64,000 bases of DNA from Prochlorococcus marinus str. MIT 0919. GTDB lineage: Bacteria > Cyanobacteriota > Cyanobacteriia > PCC-6307 > Cyanobiaceae. Positions 10,585-22,254 of the stretch are shown here, in pieces (the first letter of the stretch is position 1; each line of letters begins with the position of its first letter). The translations under genes were made by a program, and so were the position numbers. The stretch is taken from positions 248,001-312,000 of the forward strand of contig NZ_CP114779.1 of the NCBI RefSeq assembly GCF_027359375.1, written 5' to 3'. Below the pieces are notes generated by a model. The model did not search any database, was not told where the DNA came from, and worked only from the letters and a program-made list of their open reading frames with translations.

Positions 10585-12507
10585 TTGGCCACAAGTCTGT
10601 CATTTAAATCATTAATTATTGATAAAGAAAGGTGCAAAAGGGTTTTAGCAAATATTCCTCAATCGCCAGGTTGCTACTTAATGAGAGATAAAGAAGATAA
10701 TTTGCTTTATATAGGAAAATCTAAAAAATTGAAATCACGCGTTAGGTCTTATTTTAATTCGAATGCAGAATTGACACCCCGTATATCGTTAATGGTAAGG
10801 CAGGTTTTTGACATAGAATTTATAGTCACAGATACTGAAATAGAAGCACTTACTTTAGAGTCTAATTTAATTAAGTCTCATCAACCCTATTTTAATGTGC
10901 TTTTAAAAGACGATAAAAAATATCCATATCTTTGCATTACATGGAGTGAGGAATACCCTAGAATATTTATCACTCGCAAAAGAAGAAAGAGAAATCTTAA
11001 AGACAGATTCTACGGACCTTTTGTAGATGTCACAAGTTTACGCCAAACGTTATTTTTAGTTAAAAAAGTTTTTCCTTTAAGACAGAGGCCTAGGCCTCTA
11101 TATAAAGATAGGACATGCCTTAACTATTCTATTAATAGATGTCCTGGAGTCTGTCAGAAATTAATTAGTTCTTCTGATTATCATCAGATAATTAAAAAGA
11201 TAGCAATGATATTTGATGGAAGAACAGAAGAACTTAAACAGATTCTTCTAAAACAAATGAAAATATATTCTGATCAATTAAATTTTGAACATGCAGCTTC
11301 AATTAGAGATCAACTTAGAAGTTTAGCTCAAGTTAGTCAGTCACAGAAAGTCACTCTGCCAGACTCGACTATTAGCCGAGATGTTGTGGCTTTTGCCTCC
11401 AGCAAATCAATATGTTGTATACAGTTATTTCAAATGCGTGCTGGTAAATTAGTTGGACGCATTGGCTACATTTATGATTCAATAAATCTAAATTCAGACG
11501 TTATCATTAGGAAATGTTTAGAAGAACATTATAGTTATGTTGATTCCGTCGAAATACCTCCAGAGATACTTATTCAAATAGATATACCTCAACTTGAATA
11601 TTTCCAAGAATGGCTTTCAGAGTTGGGAGGTAAAAAAATAAAAATACATAAACCCAAGCGCAGTGAAAAAAAAGATTTAATTGAGCTTGTTAGAAAAAAT
11701 GCCTTTTTAGAACTCAATAGAATATCTGAGGGGCAATCAAGGCAGAATGAAGCTATTGAGGATTTGGCTCAGGCTTTAGAATTGAATCAACTGCCAAGAA
11801 GAATAGAGGGATATGATATAAGTCACCTTCAAGGTTCAAATGCAGTAGGTTCTCAGGTGGTTTTTGTAGAGGGTATACCTGCTAAACAACATTATAGAAA
11901 ATATTCTATAAAAAGCTCTTCAATAAGTAGTGGACATAGCGATGATTATATGGCATTAGCTGAAGTTATACGTAGGAGATTTAGGAGATGGTCGAGGTTT
12001 AAATCAGAAGGCTTAGATTTAAGTAATATAAAAAATCTCAAAAAAAGCAAACTTGATCCTTTGCTTATTACCGACTGGCCAGATTTAATAATGATTGATG
12101 GAGGGAAAGGTCAGTTAAAGGCTGTTGTTGAAGCTTTAAGAGAGTTAAATCTTGAATCTGATATCAATGTTTGTTCATTAGCTAAGAAAAACGAGGTCGT
12201 TTATGTACCAGGCGAAAAAAATTTCTTAGATACAGACAAAGATCAGATAGGTATACAGCTTTTGCGAAGAGTTAGAGATGAAGCACATAGGTTTGCTTTA
12301 AGTTACCATAGACAAAAGAGGTCGTTATCTTTAAAGAGATCAGAGTTAATTGATATCCCTGGCTTAGGCCCCAAAAAAATACGTTTGTTGTTATCACACT
12401 TTCATTCTGTTAACGCTATACAATTGGCAACTATTGATGAGATATCTTCTATATCAGGATTTGGGAATGACACAGCATTATCTATTTGGAAGTATTTCCA
12501 TCCTTAA
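10585..12507 (+). CDS. uvrC: Excinuclease ABC subunit C
   Basis: UvrC makes the dual incisions in nucleotide excision repair after UvrA/UvrB. Seen in order: the GIY-YIG-type nuclease domain (NIPQSPGCYLMRDKEDNLLYIG, here described by positions of residues 23-45), ESNLIKSHQPYFNVLLKDDK, a UVR motif (LNFEHAASIRDQLRSL), the RNase H-like C-terminal nuclease (EGYDISHLQGSNAVGS and MIDGGKGQL), and helix-hairpin-helix repeats (IDIPGLGPKKIRLLL). The start is a TTG at 10585 with a GGAGG-like run about 12 bp upstream. The first in-frame ATG lies inside the nuclease domain, so a non-ATG start is needed. Confidence 0.96.
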   Translation: MATSLSFKSLIIDKERCKRVLANIPQSPGCYLMRDKEDNLLYIGKSKKLKSRVRSYFNSNAELTPRISLMVRQVFDIEFIVTDTEIEALTLESNLIKSHQPYFNVLLKDDKKYPYLCITWSEEYPRIFITRKRRKRNLKDRFYGPFVDVTSLRQTLFLVKKVFPLRQRPRPLYKDRTCLNYSINRCPGVCQKLISSSDYHQIIKKIAMIFDGRTEELKQILLKQMKIYSDQLNFEHAASIRDQLRSLAQVSQSQKVTLPDSTISRDVVAFASSKSICCIQLFQMRAGKLVGRIGYIYDSINLNSDVIIRKCLEEHYSYVDSVEIPPEILIQIDIPQLEYFQEWLSELGGKKIKIHKPKRSEKKDLIELVRKNAFLELNRISEGQSRQNEAIEDLAQALELNQLPRRIEGYDISHLQGSNAVGSQVVFVEGIPAKQHYRKYSIKSSSISSGHSDDYMALAEVIRRRFRRWSRFKSEGLDLSNIKNLKKSKLDPLLITDWPDLIMIDGGKGQLKAVVEALRELNLESDINVCSLAKKNEVVYVPGEKNFLDTDKDQIGIQLLRRVRDEAHRFALSYHRQKRSLSLKRSELIDIPGLGPKKIRLLLSHFHSVNAIQLATIDEISSISGFGNDTALSIWKYFHP

Positions 12508-12598
12508 TAAATATTCTGTATTAGCTAGCATTTGATAACTATTGTTTAATAAGCTATGTATATAAATTTAGCTACTTCTATCTTAATTTAATATAATT

Positions 12599-13180
12599 AT
12601 GTATATATTTAATTTTAGCATGAACCTGCCTCCAGAGGCTTACTTATGGTTTAAAGCTCTCCATATAATTGGTGTTGTTGTTTGGTTCGCAGGTTTGTTT
12701 TATCTTGTTAGGCTTTTCATTTATCATACAGAAGCTAAGGAATTATCACCAGACATAAAAGAAGCATTTGATAAACAGTATTCCTTAATGGAACTTAGGC
12801 TCGCCAATATTATTACTACGCCTGGAATGATTCTAACTGTAACTATGGCGGCAGGTCTTTTGTATATGCAACCAGCATGGCTCAATCAATTGTGGATGCA
12901 AGCTAAGTTGTTATTCGTTTTAGCCTTGCTTTTGTATCACTTTTTCTGTTATCGTATTATGAATAAACTCCAGAAGAATGATTGCGGATGGTCAGGTAAG
13001 CAATTAAGAGTTCTGAATGAATTACCTACTTTGTTATTGGTTAGTGTTGTTATGCTTGTTGTGTTTAAAAATAATTTTCCAACTGGAGCCGCTACTTGGT
13101 TTATCGTAGCACTAATAATATTTATGGCTTTATCTATCCAATTCTATGCTAGATATAGACGTTTATTACAAGAAAAATAA
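12599..13180 (+). CDS. hemJ: Protoporphyrinogen IX oxidase HemJ
   Basis: HemJ oxidises protoporphyrinogen IX to protoporphyrin IX, the step before the heme/chlorophyll branch, in the membrane. Seen: about five transmembrane helices; the first carries the conserved His in WFKALHIIGVVVWFAGLFYL; a conserved stretch LRLANIITTPGM; and the second His-rich helix LLLYHFFCYRIM. At 193 aa it is usual. An internal ATG at 12620 (MNLPPEAYLW) could also be the start and matches family N-termini well. Downstream is a PHP gene 9 bp away. Confidence 0.9.
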   Translation: MYIFNFSMNLPPEAYLWFKALHIIGVVVWFAGLFYLVRLFIYHTEAKELSPDIKEAFDKQYSLMELRLANIITTPGMILTVTMAAGLLYMQPAWLNQLWMQAKLLFVLALLLYHFFCYRIMNKLQKNDCGWSGKQLRVLNELPTLLLVSVVMLVVFKNNFPTGAATWFIVALIIFMALSIQFYARYRRLLQEK

Positions 13181-13189
13181 TTCATTAAT

Positions 13190-13843
13190 ATGAAAAATGA
13201 TGTCTCAACATTAAGAAATCTACTACTACAAGTTAATCCACAAAGTTGTCCTAACGATATTAATTTTCATTGCCATACAATATATAGTGATGGCAGCATG
13301 AGACCCGAGGAGTTAATTCATCAAGCATGTTTAAATAATGTTCGCAACATAGCAGTAACAGATCATCACTCCATTCACTCTTTCCCATTAATTACTAATT
13401 GGTTATTTCAGCATAATTCTATTTACAATTCAATTAATTTTTGGAGTGGTATTGAGATCAGTTGTTTATTGAAAGGATGCCTGGTTCATGTATTAGGTTT
13501 AGGTTTTGATCCAACTTCATCCTATTTAAAGCCATACACAACAGGAGATGCACCTCAAGGAGTTCATCTTCATGCCTCCAATGTTATCAGCTCTATTCGC
13601 AACGCTTCAGGCCTTTCTATTTTGGCTCATCCAGCTCGATATAGACTTAACTACAAGGAACTAATACTAGAAGCACATTCTCTTGGTATAGATGGAGTGG
13701 AAACTTGGTATGATTATGATATGTCTGCTCAATGGAAGCCAACAATGTATTTGTGTAGTTCTATTGACAAACTTGTCAAATCATTAGATTTGTTATCTTC
13801 TTGTGGCACTGATTCTCACGGTTATTCTTTATTTTCTAGGTAA
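13190..13843 (+). CDS. PHP-domain metal-dependent phosphoesterase
   Basis: A 217-aa protein with the PHP fold. Metal-ligand motifs are clear: NFHCHTIYSDGSMRPEEL (HxH), AVTDHHSIHSF (DHH), a Glu in WSGIEISCLLKGCLVHVLGL, LAHPARYR, and a terminal GTDSHGYS. It resembles stand-alone PHP phosphoesterases (YciV/TrpH-like) that act on nucleotide phosphates. It ends soon after the last motif, as in short members. The stop lies 4 bp from the stop of convergent cobN. Substrate unknown. Confidence 0.88.
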   Translation: MKNDVSTLRNLLLQVNPQSCPNDINFHCHTIYSDGSMRPEELIHQACLNNVRNIAVTDHHSIHSFPLITNWLFQHNSIYNSINFWSGIEISCLLKGCLVHVLGLGFDPTSSYLKPYTTGDAPQGVHLHASNVISSIRNASGLSILAHPARYRLNYKELILEAHSLGIDGVETWYDYDMSAQWKPTMYLCSSIDKLVKSLDLLSSCGTDSHGYSLFSR

Positions 13844-13847
13844 TACT

Positions 13848-16800
13848 CTAGCTTTGATATCTTTCTAGTTCGATAATCTTCTCTGATTGATTTATTATCC
13901 TCTTGAGATTATCTAAATCTTCATCAGAAGCAGACTTCCAAAGTTTTCTGTTATGAGATTCTAATAACCTTTCAGCCATATCTCTCAAGACCCAAGGATT
14001 CTCTTTGGACAGAAATTCGCTTACTTTCTCATTGATTAACCAATGCTTATAAATACCCTTATAGCACCAATCAGGAACACATTCAGAAGTTGCATCGTAT
14101 GCAAACAAATAATCTAAACTAGCAGACATTTCAAATGCTCCTTTATATCCATGACTCATAATTCCATTTATCCACTTAGGGTTTAGTAATCTAGTTCTTA
14201 CTACTTTATCAATTTCTTTTTCTATTCTGTGAACCTTTGGCTTGCTAAAGTTTGCATTATCTGAAAAATATATATTAGTTTTACTCTTAGTTACTCTTTC
14301 TACGGCACTTGCTAATCCTCCATGGAACTGATAATAATCATCTGAATCTAAAATATCATGCTCTCTATTGTCTTGGCTATGTAACACTACCTGAACTCTT
14401 TTCAAGCAATTCTCCAATTCTATTTTTGATGGCTTTTGTGTCTCTGAATCTTTATAGATATATTTACTCCATTCTAAATACGTATCAGCCAGATCATTCT
14501 TATTATTCCAATTCCCTAGGTTTATTAGTTCTTGAAGACCAGCGCCATATGTTTCTGGAGCACAACCAAATACTCTTTCATGAGAACCTCCTTCTTTAAC
14601 AATTTTTGCTAGTGGGTTAATTTCTGAACTTTCATCTAGTGATGCAATAACCTTTTGAGCCTCGCAAACTAAATTTATAAGGTTCGGGAAGGCATCTCTA
14701 AATAAGCCAGAGATTCTAAGTGTTACATCTACTCTAGGCCTTTCTAGAACTGAATAAGGGATTGCCTCTACTCCTATTACTCTTCTAGTTGATGAGTCCC
14801 AAATAGGTTTAACTCCCATTAATGAGAACATCTGCGCAATCTCTTCACCTCCATTTCTCATAGTAGATGTTGCCCATACAGACATAGCTAAATTCGATAA
14901 ATTCTCACCGTTTTCTAGGCGGTATAAATCAATTATTTTTTGCGCACTTCTTTTACCAAGATCCCATGCTGATTCTGTTGGTAAACCTCTGAGATCTACA
15001 CTATAAAAATTACGTCCAGTAGGTAATACTTCTGCCTTGCCACGTGATGGAGCACCTGAAGGCCCACTTTTAATTCTATGACCTTTTAAGCAGGATAATA
15101 ATGCTTCTTTCTCTTTATTAGGAGATATTTTTAATTTCTTGATAATTTTATCACTTATATATTGAACAATCTCTGAATTTTCAGAGTCATCAATAAATTT
15201 ATTTGCTATATAAGTTTGTTTTGTGTGCCTACTCCGTTTTTTATTACTATCTTCTTGACCATTTATCCTACTTACTAATAATTCTATTATCTTTAGGGAA
15301 ATATCATTAATAATTGTAGTCCCATCTCCTATAATTCTTGGTTTTTTAATCGAATAATTAGATAGACTCTCAATATCGTTCTTTAGTAATAATTCCCCTT
15401 CTTTGTCAGACCAAGGGTCGAATTCCAGACCAATGTATTCAGATAATGATTGAGAAAGACCTTTATGGAATAATCTAGGTGCGAGAGAAATACATAATGA
15501 CATTTCACACAGTTTAGAGTACTCAAGGTCTTTACCAAATATGTGGAGACCTGTCCTGATTTGAGATTCTTTTAATTCACAAAGATATGTTTCTATATTT
15601 TCTAGAAGTGATTCAAATTCGATAGTTGGTGATTTGTTTAACTTGTCAAACAACTTACTGTTTGATAGGTTGTTGCTCTTAATTAATGAAATTAGTTTAT
15701 TTCTTATCTCCTCTATTCGATTAGAAGAAACAAGAATTGCCTCTTGGTATTCATCTATAAGCGTCTCTATTAAAATTAGATCTCCGTATAATTTTGCCAT
15801 TCCTATAGGAGGGGTCAAATGATCTATTATTACCGCTTGAGTACGTCTCTTTGCTTGGGATCCCTCTCCTGGATCATTAACAATGAAAGGATATAGATGT
15901 GGAATATTTGGCAAGGCAACTTCTGGAAAGCATTCCTTACTTAAACCAACACTTTTGCCAGGGAGCCATTCCACGGTACCATGTTTCCCAAAGTGAATTA
16001 TACAATCCGAATTGAATACTTTATCAATCCATATATATTGAGCTAAATAATTATGGTTTGGAGGTAGATCTGGAGAATGTATATCCTTTAGATTATCTTG
16101 CTCATACCCCCTAGATTGCTGGATTAATATGCATACATTGCCAAATCTAATACCATGGATAGGATAACCCTTTTCTTCAAGTTGCAAATTATTGTTTGGT
16201 TCACCCCATTTTTTTACTATTTTTAACTTAGTAATATTATCATTAAAATTCCATTCATTCATATATTCATCTAAGGTTAAATAATCAAGTGGTTTCCTGT
16301 TAAAAGATTCTGGAGAGTTTGTTCTTTTTGATAATATTAGTTTCATTAATTCTTTTCCATTATCTGGGATTACCTTTTCTCCTAAATAATAACCATCCTC
16401 TTTCAACCAGCTTAATACTTTTACTAGGCTTTGAGGTGTATCTAGACCTACACCATTTGCGATCCTTCCATCCTTTATAGGGTAATTAGCCAGTATTAAA
16501 GATATTTTTTTCTCTGAATTCTCCTTTTCAGATAAGCAAAGCCATGATTTAATATGTTTTACAATCCATTTTATACCGAAGTCACTTACTTTATAATTCT
16601 CTATAGTTATTGACAAGCTATCATTTTTAGTTAACTTTTCTCTAAAAGCTCCGATTCTAGTAGTTATTCTTCCATCGAGTTCTGGTAATACGATTTGCAG
16701 TGAAAAGTCTATTGGAGTTAAACCTCTATGTGAACTTAACCATTGTTTCTTATTCCTATTTGATATGAGTAATTGAAATATAGGCTTGTTTAATTCGTCC

Positions 16801-17624
16801 CATATTAATCCTTCTGAATATATCTCCTCTGAATTAACAGTAGCAAATGACGTGGTACTAATTACACAATTAACTTTTTCTACTTGAAATAATTCAAGGA
16901 CTTTTTTCTGTATTTCTTTGTCTTTTAAACTACTTACCCAAAGTGCCCTAGGAACAAGACCATTATTTCTTAATTCTTTATTTAACCTTTCTATAAGTTC
17001 TACATTCCCTGCCTGCAAGTATGAAGTATATAAAATGATACCTACCCTATTTCCTTTTTCTTCTTTCCAATCCCATATTTGAGGATCATCTACTTGTGTA
17101 ATATTTATTGTTGAAGTTGAAATGCTTTTATCAAGCAGTATTTGTTCTATTACTCTTAAGAATTCTTCTAAATTCATTAATCCCCCTATTCTGATTAATC
17201 TTCCAAGTATTAGGCTTAGTTTCAAAGGTATATTGCTTATTCCATTTAGTTCTATTTCATGATCTTTTGTTCCTGATAGAACAATTAATTTTCTAGTACT
17301 ATCTTCTCTACTCCATTGTTTAAGTTTTTCTAGTCCATACGACCAATGCCCTTTTCCTCCTAAAATTCTGACAATAATTATCTTTGCATATAATGCTGTT
17401 GTGGAAACATAGTGATCGATTTGAGCCTTATGTGTTAGATATTCCAGTGGCAATGCCCTTAATCGATTGCCCCAGTGCTCATTTTGTTCTTTATTGAGAA
17501 CTTTCGCTAATGTGGAGATGTCAGTCCTGGCACTTGTAAGTAGAAGTACCGGAGCTGAAGGCTGTTCTACAAGTGCTAAATTCTCAGAGGAGTCTTCACC
17601 TGGGAGACTGGCTATGCGGTGCAT
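13848..17624 (-). CDS. cobN: Cobaltochelatase large subunit CobN
   Basis: CobN inserts cobalt into the corrin ring in the late-insertion cobalamin route. Seen: the very long (1258 aa) chelatase architecture with CIIHFGKHGTVEWLPGK, VNDPGEGSQAKRRTQAVI, GLPTESAWDLGKRSAQ, SVWATSTMRNGGEEIAQM and the C-terminal HGYKGAFEMSASLDYLF block, all typical of CobN/ChlH-family proteins. It is CobN rather than ChlH by overall motif pattern. No cobS or cobT lies nearby; in cyanobacteria a ChlI/ChlD-type AAA partner is usually assumed. It is divergent from ilvE, with a 78-bp gap. Confidence 0.93.
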   Translation of the reverse strand: MHRIASLPGEDSSENLALVEQPSAPVLLLTSARTDISTLAKVLNKEQNEHWGNRLRALPLEYLTHKAQIDHYVSTTALYAKIIIVRILGGKGHWSYGLEKLKQWSREDSTRKLIVLSGTKDHEIELNGISNIPLKLSLILGRLIRIGGLMNLEEFLRVIEQILLDKSISTSTINITQVDDPQIWDWKEEKGNRVGIILYTSYLQAGNVELIERLNKELRNNGLVPRALWVSSLKDKEIQKKVLELFQVEKVNCVISTTSFATVNSEEIYSEGLIWDELNKPIFQLLISNRNKKQWLSSHRGLTPIDFSLQIVLPELDGRITTRIGAFREKLTKNDSLSITIENYKVSDFGIKWIVKHIKSWLCLSEKENSEKKISLILANYPIKDGRIANGVGLDTPQSLVKVLSWLKEDGYYLGEKVIPDNGKELMKLILSKRTNSPESFNRKPLDYLTLDEYMNEWNFNDNITKLKIVKKWGEPNNNLQLEEKGYPIHGIRFGNVCILIQQSRGYEQDNLKDIHSPDLPPNHNYLAQYIWIDKVFNSDCIIHFGKHGTVEWLPGKSVGLSKECFPEVALPNIPHLYPFIVNDPGEGSQAKRRTQAVIIDHLTPPIGMAKLYGDLILIETLIDEYQEAILVSSNRIEEIRNKLISLIKSNNLSNSKLFDKLNKSPTIEFESLLENIETYLCELKESQIRTGLHIFGKDLEYSKLCEMSLCISLAPRLFHKGLSQSLSEYIGLEFDPWSDKEGELLLKNDIESLSNYSIKKPRIIGDGTTIINDISLKIIELLVSRINGQEDSNKKRSRHTKQTYIANKFIDDSENSEIVQYISDKIIKKLKISPNKEKEALLSCLKGHRIKSGPSGAPSRGKAEVLPTGRNFYSVDLRGLPTESAWDLGKRSAQKIIDLYRLENGENLSNLAMSVWATSTMRNGGEEIAQMFSLMGVKPIWDSSTRRVIGVEAIPYSVLERPRVDVTLRISGLFRDAFPNLINLVCEAQKVIASLDESSEINPLAKIVKEGGSHERVFGCAPETYGAGLQELINLGNWNNKNDLADTYLEWSKYIYKDSETQKPSKIELENCLKRVQVVLHSQDNREHDILDSDDYYQFHGGLASAVERVTKSKTNIYFSDNANFSKPKVHRIEKEIDKVVRTRLLNPKWINGIMSHGYKGAFEMSASLDYLFAYDATSECVPDWCYKGIYKHWLINEKVSEFLSKENPWVLRDMAERLLESHNRKLWKSASDEDLDNLKRIINQSEKIIELERYQS

Positions 17625-17702
17625 TAGATCATTTACCTCAATCCTTTCTTATGCGAAAAAGTGGAAAGTGCAAAAATTCTATTTTGGCGGTACTGAACAG
17701 TG

Positions 17703-18617
17703 ATGCATGATTTTTTGCCTTTTGCTTGGTTTAGGGGTGAATGTATACCCTTTGATAATGCAAAGGTTTCTATAGCAACTCATGCTCTTCATTATGGTAC
17801 TGCTGCGTTTGGAGGTATGCGAGCTATACCTGATCCAAAATCCCCAGGGGTTTTTCTTTTTTTTAGAGTTGATAAACATATCAAGAGGTTGTGCCAGAGT
17901 GCAAAATTACTCTTAACTGAGCTTGATGAGGAAGAAGTACTTAGAAGTCTTACTTTGTTCCTCAGAGCCAATAAACCTAATAAACCTATATATATAAGAC
18001 CTTTCGTATATACAAGTGACTTGGGAATAGCCCCTAGACTGCACAATATTGAAACAGATTTCTTCATATATGGCTTAGAACTTGGAGACTATTTGTCTCC
18101 TGAAGGAGTTACCTGCAGAATAAGCAGTTGGACGAGACAGCAGGATTGTTCATTACCTTTGAGAGGGAAAATAAGTGGAGCTTATATCACGAGCTCATTA
18201 GCCAAAACAGAAGCAACGTTAACAGGCTTCGATGAAGCTTTGCTTTTAAATTCACAAGGTAAAGTTAGCGAGGCTAGTGGTATGAATTTATTTATAGTTC
18301 GAGATTCTAACCTAATTACGCCCGGAGTAGATCAAGATATTTTAGAAGGTATTACAAGAGCTAGTGTTATTGAGTTAGCTAAAGATATGGGTATTAAGGT
18401 TATAGAAAGACCTGTAGATAAGACAGAGTTATTTATTTCAGATGAAGTATTCCTAACTGGTACAGCAGCAAAGATAACACCAATAAAAAGAATCGAATCA
18501 ACAGTATTAAATAGCCAACGCCCTATAATGTCAAAAATACGTAATAGACTTATTTCTATAACTGAGGGTAATTCAGATAAATTTGATTCATGGGCTAATA
18601 GAATAAAAGTTGACTAA
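17703..18617 (+). CDS. ilvE: Branched-chain amino acid aminotransferase
   Basis: IlvE performs the last transamination in leucine, isoleucine and valine synthesis, using PLP (fold type IV). Seen: FAWFRGECIPFDNAKVSIAT, THALHYGTAAFGGMRA, the PLP-lysine region SGAYITSSLAKTEA, and EASGMNLFIVRD followed by DEVFLTGTAAKITP. I use the ATG at 17703 (304 aa); an in-frame GTG sits directly before it at 17700. It is divergent from cobN and lies 73 bp upstream of metH on the same strand. Confidence 0.95.
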   Translation: MHDFLPFAWFRGECIPFDNAKVSIATHALHYGTAAFGGMRAIPDPKSPGVFLFFRVDKHIKRLCQSAKLLLTELDEEEVLRSLTLFLRANKPNKPIYIRPFVYTSDLGIAPRLHNIETDFFIYGLELGDYLSPEGVTCRISSWTRQQDCSLPLRGKISGAYITSSLAKTEATLTGFDEALLLNSQGKVSEASGMNLFIVRDSNLITPGVDQDILEGITRASVIELAKDMGIKVIERPVDKTELFISDEVFLTGTAAKITPIKRIESTVLNSQRPIMSKIRNRLISITEGNSDKFDSWANRIKVD

Positions 18618-18690
18618 AATGATCACATTCAATAACTTTATATTGCTAAACTATTTGCACATATATATTACGTAGTTACTACATATAAAT

Positions 18691-21600
18691 ATGGACTTTC
18701 GTTCTCATCTTTCAAAAAATAATACAGTATTAGTCTTTGACGGTGCAATGGGAACTGCACTCCAACAGCAAGAATTAACAGCAAAGCAATTTGGTGGCAA
18801 TAATCTTGAAGGCTGTAATGAGGCTCTTATTCTAAATTGCCCTTCAGCAGTAGAAAAAGTTCATCGCGATTATCTTCATGCTGGATGTGATGTTATCGAA
18901 ACTAATACTTTTGGAGCAACTTCAGTTGTACTTTCAGAGTATGGTTTAGAGAGTCAAGCTTATAATATAAATCTTTTAAATGCCAAGTTAGCAAAATCAA
19001 TCGCAGCAGAATTCTCTACTGTAGAAAAACCAAGATTCGTTGCTGGTTCAATAGGTCCTACTACTAAGTTGCCTAGTTTAGGTCATATAACCTTCGATGA
19101 AATGACATTAAGTTATAAAGAGCAGATAGAGTCTTTATTAGAAGGTGGTGTTGACTTATTAATTGTTGAGACTTGTCAGGACGTATTGCAAATTAAATCA
19201 GCTCTAAAAGCAATTTACTCTGTTCAAAAAACTCACGGTATAAATATACCTAAGATGGTCTCTATAACAATGGAGACTACAGGTACTATGTTAATTGGTA
19301 CCGAGATATCAGCAGCTCTTACAATTCTTGAGCCATTTGATATTGATATACTAGGATTAAATTGTGCAACAGGCCCTGAACAAATGAAGGTACATATTAA
19401 GTACCTTTCTAAACACTCTCCTTTTATAACTAGTTGTATTCCTAATGCAGGATTACCTGAAAATGTTGGAGGAAAAGCTCACTATAGATTAAAACCTTTA
19501 GAATTAAAAATGCAACTTATGCATTTTATAAATGATTTAGGAGTTAGAGTTGTAGGAGGTTGCTGTGGTACTACACCTGAACATATTAGATCTCTATGTG
19601 AACTAGTTGATGAAGTAAAGATTTTAAATACTTTAGAGTCTAAATCTTCAAGGATTATTGAACCATCTGCTTCATCCATTTATGAGAAAACTAATTTTAA
19701 ACAGGACAACTCATTTTTAATAATAGGAGAACGTTTAAATGCAAGTGGATCTAAAAAAGTAAGAGAACTTCTTAATAATGATGATTGGGATGGTTTGGTT
19801 TCAATAGCAAAAAACCAGTTGAAAGAGAATGCACATATATTAGACGTCAATGTCGACTATGTAGGCAGAGACGGAGTCTCTGATATGCATAATCTTGTTT
19901 CAAAACTAGTTACTAATATCAACCTCCCATTAATGCTTGATTCGACTGATTCAGAAAAGATGGAGAGTGGTTTAAAGATAGCAGGAGGTAAATGTATTCT
20001 TAACTCTACGAATTTTGAAGATGGTCCCACTAGATTTCTTAATATATTAGACCTAGCTAAAACTCATGGTTCATCAGTAGTTATTGGTACTATTGATGAA
20101 GACGGAATGGCCAGAACTTCTCAAAAGAAATTTACTATTACACAGAGGTCATATGAAGCAGCAATAAATTATGGTATTAAACCATCAGATCTATTTTTTG
20201 ATCCCTTAGTTCTCCCAATTACTACTGGAATAGAGGAAGATAGAAGTAATGCTAAGGAAACTATTACAGCTATACAACAGATTAAGTCAAAGTTTTCTGA
20301 TGTAAATATTGTTTTAGGAATTTCTAATGTTAGTTTTGGATTAACCCCACCAGCTAGAGCTACTCTAAATTCAGTATTTCTGTCTGAATGTATTAAAGCA
20401 GGTTTAGATTCAGCGATAATTTCACCATCAAAGATAATTCCTTTAAATAAAATTAAGAAGGAGAATTTAAAAATATGCCTCGATCTAATTTATGACAAGA
20501 GAGTATTTAAAGATACTATCTGTACATATGACCCATTGACAGCATTAACTACTGCTTTTGATGGGGTTACAAATAAGTCACTCTCTTCTACAAAAGATCT
20601 TAATTTATTGCCTATAGATGAAAGACTAAAAACACATATTATTGAAGGGGAAAAACAGGACCTTAAAGAAAATTTATTTGAAGCACTTCGTGATTACAAA
20701 CCGCTAGAGATAGTTAATACCTTTCTTTTGGATGGAATGAAAGTAGTTGGTGAATTGTTTGGTTCAGGACAAATGCAACTACCTTTTGTTTTACAATCAG
20801 CCGAGACAATGAAATATGCTGTATCGATACTTGAACCTTATATGGAGAAAACAGAAGACCTTAACTCTTCAAAGGGAAAATTTCTTATAGCAACTGTTAA
20901 AGGAGATGTTCATGATATAGGTAAAAATCTAGTAGATATAATTTTAAGTAATAATGGCTATGAAGTGATTAATTTGGGTATAAAACAGGACATTTCTTTA
21001 ATTATAGAAGCTCAAAAGAAATTTAATGCTGATTGTATAGCAATGAGTGGCCTGCTAGTTAAATCTACTGCTTTCATGAAGGATAATTTACAAGCCCTAA
21101 ATAAAGCGGATATATCTGTACCTGTTATTTTAGGAGGAGCAGCACTTACCCCTAAATTTGTTAATCAAGATTGTAATTCTGTATATAATGGTGTTGTGAT
21201 CTATGGCAAGGATGCATTTACAGACTTAAGGTTCATGGATTTATATATGTCAGCAAAATCTAATTCAAAATGGGATAATCTTCAAGGATTCTTAGAATCA
21301 TGTGATGAACATAATGATATTCTTCCTAAGGCTAGTACAACTTCTTCCTCTAATAATAATAATAATAAACAGGCTTCTAAAAAATTTAATATGAAGACCA
21401 CTTTTCATCGATCTTCTTTTATTAATATAGAGCCATCAATTTCTCCTCCTTTTACAGGTTCCAAAGTTATTCAATCTGACAATCTGCCTATTGATTTATT
21501 TTCATCTTATTTAGACCTTAATGCTCTTTTCTCTAGTCAATGGCAATTAAAGAGAACAAAAAATCAATCAAAATCAGAATATCAGGATTTTCTCAGTTCA

Positions 21601-22239
21601 AAAGCTGTCCCAATATTAAATAAATGGCTATTAAAAATACAAGAAGAAAAACTTGTTAACCCATCACTTGTATATGGCTATTTCCCATGCGGTAGATTTC
21701 AAAATTCTTTAAAGGTATTTGATGAACAAGCTAGTGAATATTTAGGAGAATTCCAATTTCCTAGACAAAAATCTGGAAATAGACTGTGTATTTCTGATTT
21801 CTTTTCTGATCTTAGAAATGACAAACCTATAGACTTTCTACCCATGCAGGCAGTTACTATGGGCCATAAGGCTAGTGAATTTGCTGAACAACTATTTAGA
21901 GAAAATAAGTATACGGACTATTTATATTTTCATGGTCTTATTGTCCAACTAGCAGAAGCACTAGCGGAATATAATCACTCTTTGATTAGAAAGGAATGTG
22001 GGTTCTCTAAATTTGAACCCGCTGAACTTAAAGCGATTTTAGCTCAGAAATATAGAGGTTGTAGATATTCATTTGGCTATCCAGCATGTCCAACAGTTAG
22101 TGATTCAAGCCTGCAACTTAAATGGCTTGAAGCTTCCCGTATAGGCCTAAGTATTGACGAGACAGACCAGTTACATCCTGAACAGAGTACAACAGCAATA
22201 ATTGCTTTACATAGTCAGGCCAAGTATTTTAGTGCTTGA
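18691..22239 (+). CDS. metH: Cobalamin-dependent methionine synthase
   Basis: MetH moves the methyl group of 5-methyl-tetrahydrofolate to homocysteine through methylcobalamin. All four modules are visible: homocysteine domain (start [14 protein letters not shown]; zinc-binding GLNCATGP and [12 protein letters not shown]) to about residue 330; pterin domain ([28 protein letters not shown]); B12 domain with cap ([15 protein letters not shown]) and the cobalt-ligand motif [16 protein letters not shown]; and a C-terminal activation domain ([14 protein letters not shown]). At 1182 aa it is full length. A Ser/Asn-rich linker at about residues 880-900 separates the B12 and activation domains. With cobN and cobU it is one of three B12-linked genes here. 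Confidence 0.97.
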   Translation: MDFRSHLSKNNTVLVFDGAMGTALQQQELTAKQFGGNNLEGCNEALILNCPSAVEKVHRDYLHAGCDVIETNTFGATSVVLSEYGLESQAYNINLLNAKLAKSIAAEFSTVEKPRFVAGSIGPTTKLPSLGHITFDEMTLSYKEQIESLLEGGVDLLIVETCQDVLQIKSALKAIYSVQKTHGINIPKMVSITMETTGTMLIGTEISAALTILEPFDIDILGLNCATGPEQMKVHIKYLSKHSPFITSCIPNAGLPENVGGKAHYRLKPLELKMQLMHFINDLGVRVVGGCCGTTPEHIRSLCELVDEVKILNTLESKSSRIIEPSASSIYEKTNFKQDNSFLIIGERLNASGSKKVRELLNNDDWDGLVSIAKNQLKENAHILDVNVDYVGRDGVSDMHNLVSKLVTNINLPLMLDSTDSEKMESGLKIAGGKCILNSTNFEDGPTRFLNILDLAKTHGSSVVIGTIDEDGMARTSQKKFTITQRSYEAAINYGIKPSDLFFDPLVLPITTGIEEDRSNAKETITAIQQIKSKFSDVNIVLGISNVSFGLTPPARATLNSVFLSECIKAGLDSAIISPSKIIPLNKIKKENLKICLDLIYDKRVFKDTICTYDPLTALTTAFDGVTNKSLSSTKDLNLLPIDERLKTHIIEGEKQDLKENLFEALRDYKPLEIVNTFLLDGMKVVGELFGSGQMQLPFVLQSAETMKYAVSILEPYMEKTEDLNSSKGKFLIATVKGDVHDIGKNLVDIILSNNGYEVINLGIKQDISLIIEAQKKFNADCIAMSGLLVKSTAFMKDNLQALNKADISVPVILGGAALTPKFVNQDCNSVYNGVVIYGKDAFTDLRFMDLYMSAKSNSKWDNLQGFLESCDEHNDILPKASTTSSSNNNNNKQASKKFNMKTTFHRSSFINIEPSISPPFTGSKVIQSDNLPIDLFSSYLDLNALFSSQWQLKRTKNQSKSEYQDFLSSKAVPILNKWLLKIQEEKLVNPSLVYGYFPCGRFQNSLKVFDEQASEYLGEFQFPRQKSGNRLCISDFFSDLRNDKPIDFLPMQAVTMGHKASEFAEQLFRENKYTDYLYFHGLIVQLAEALAEYNHSLIRKECGFSKFEPAELKAILAQKYRGCRYSFGYPACPTVSDSSLQLKWLEASRIGLSIDETDQLHPEQSTTAIIALHSQAKYFSA

Positions 22240-22254
22240 AATTTTTAATTTAAG

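Noticed and set aside
17679-18067. Open frames opposite the cobN-ilvE junction and ilvE
   Set aside because: They run antisense to clear coding genes, with no ribosome site or family match.
18618-18690. Cobalamin riboswitch upstream of metH
   Set aside because: The gap is only 73 bp, too short for the usual structure of about 200 nt, and no B12-box is seen.
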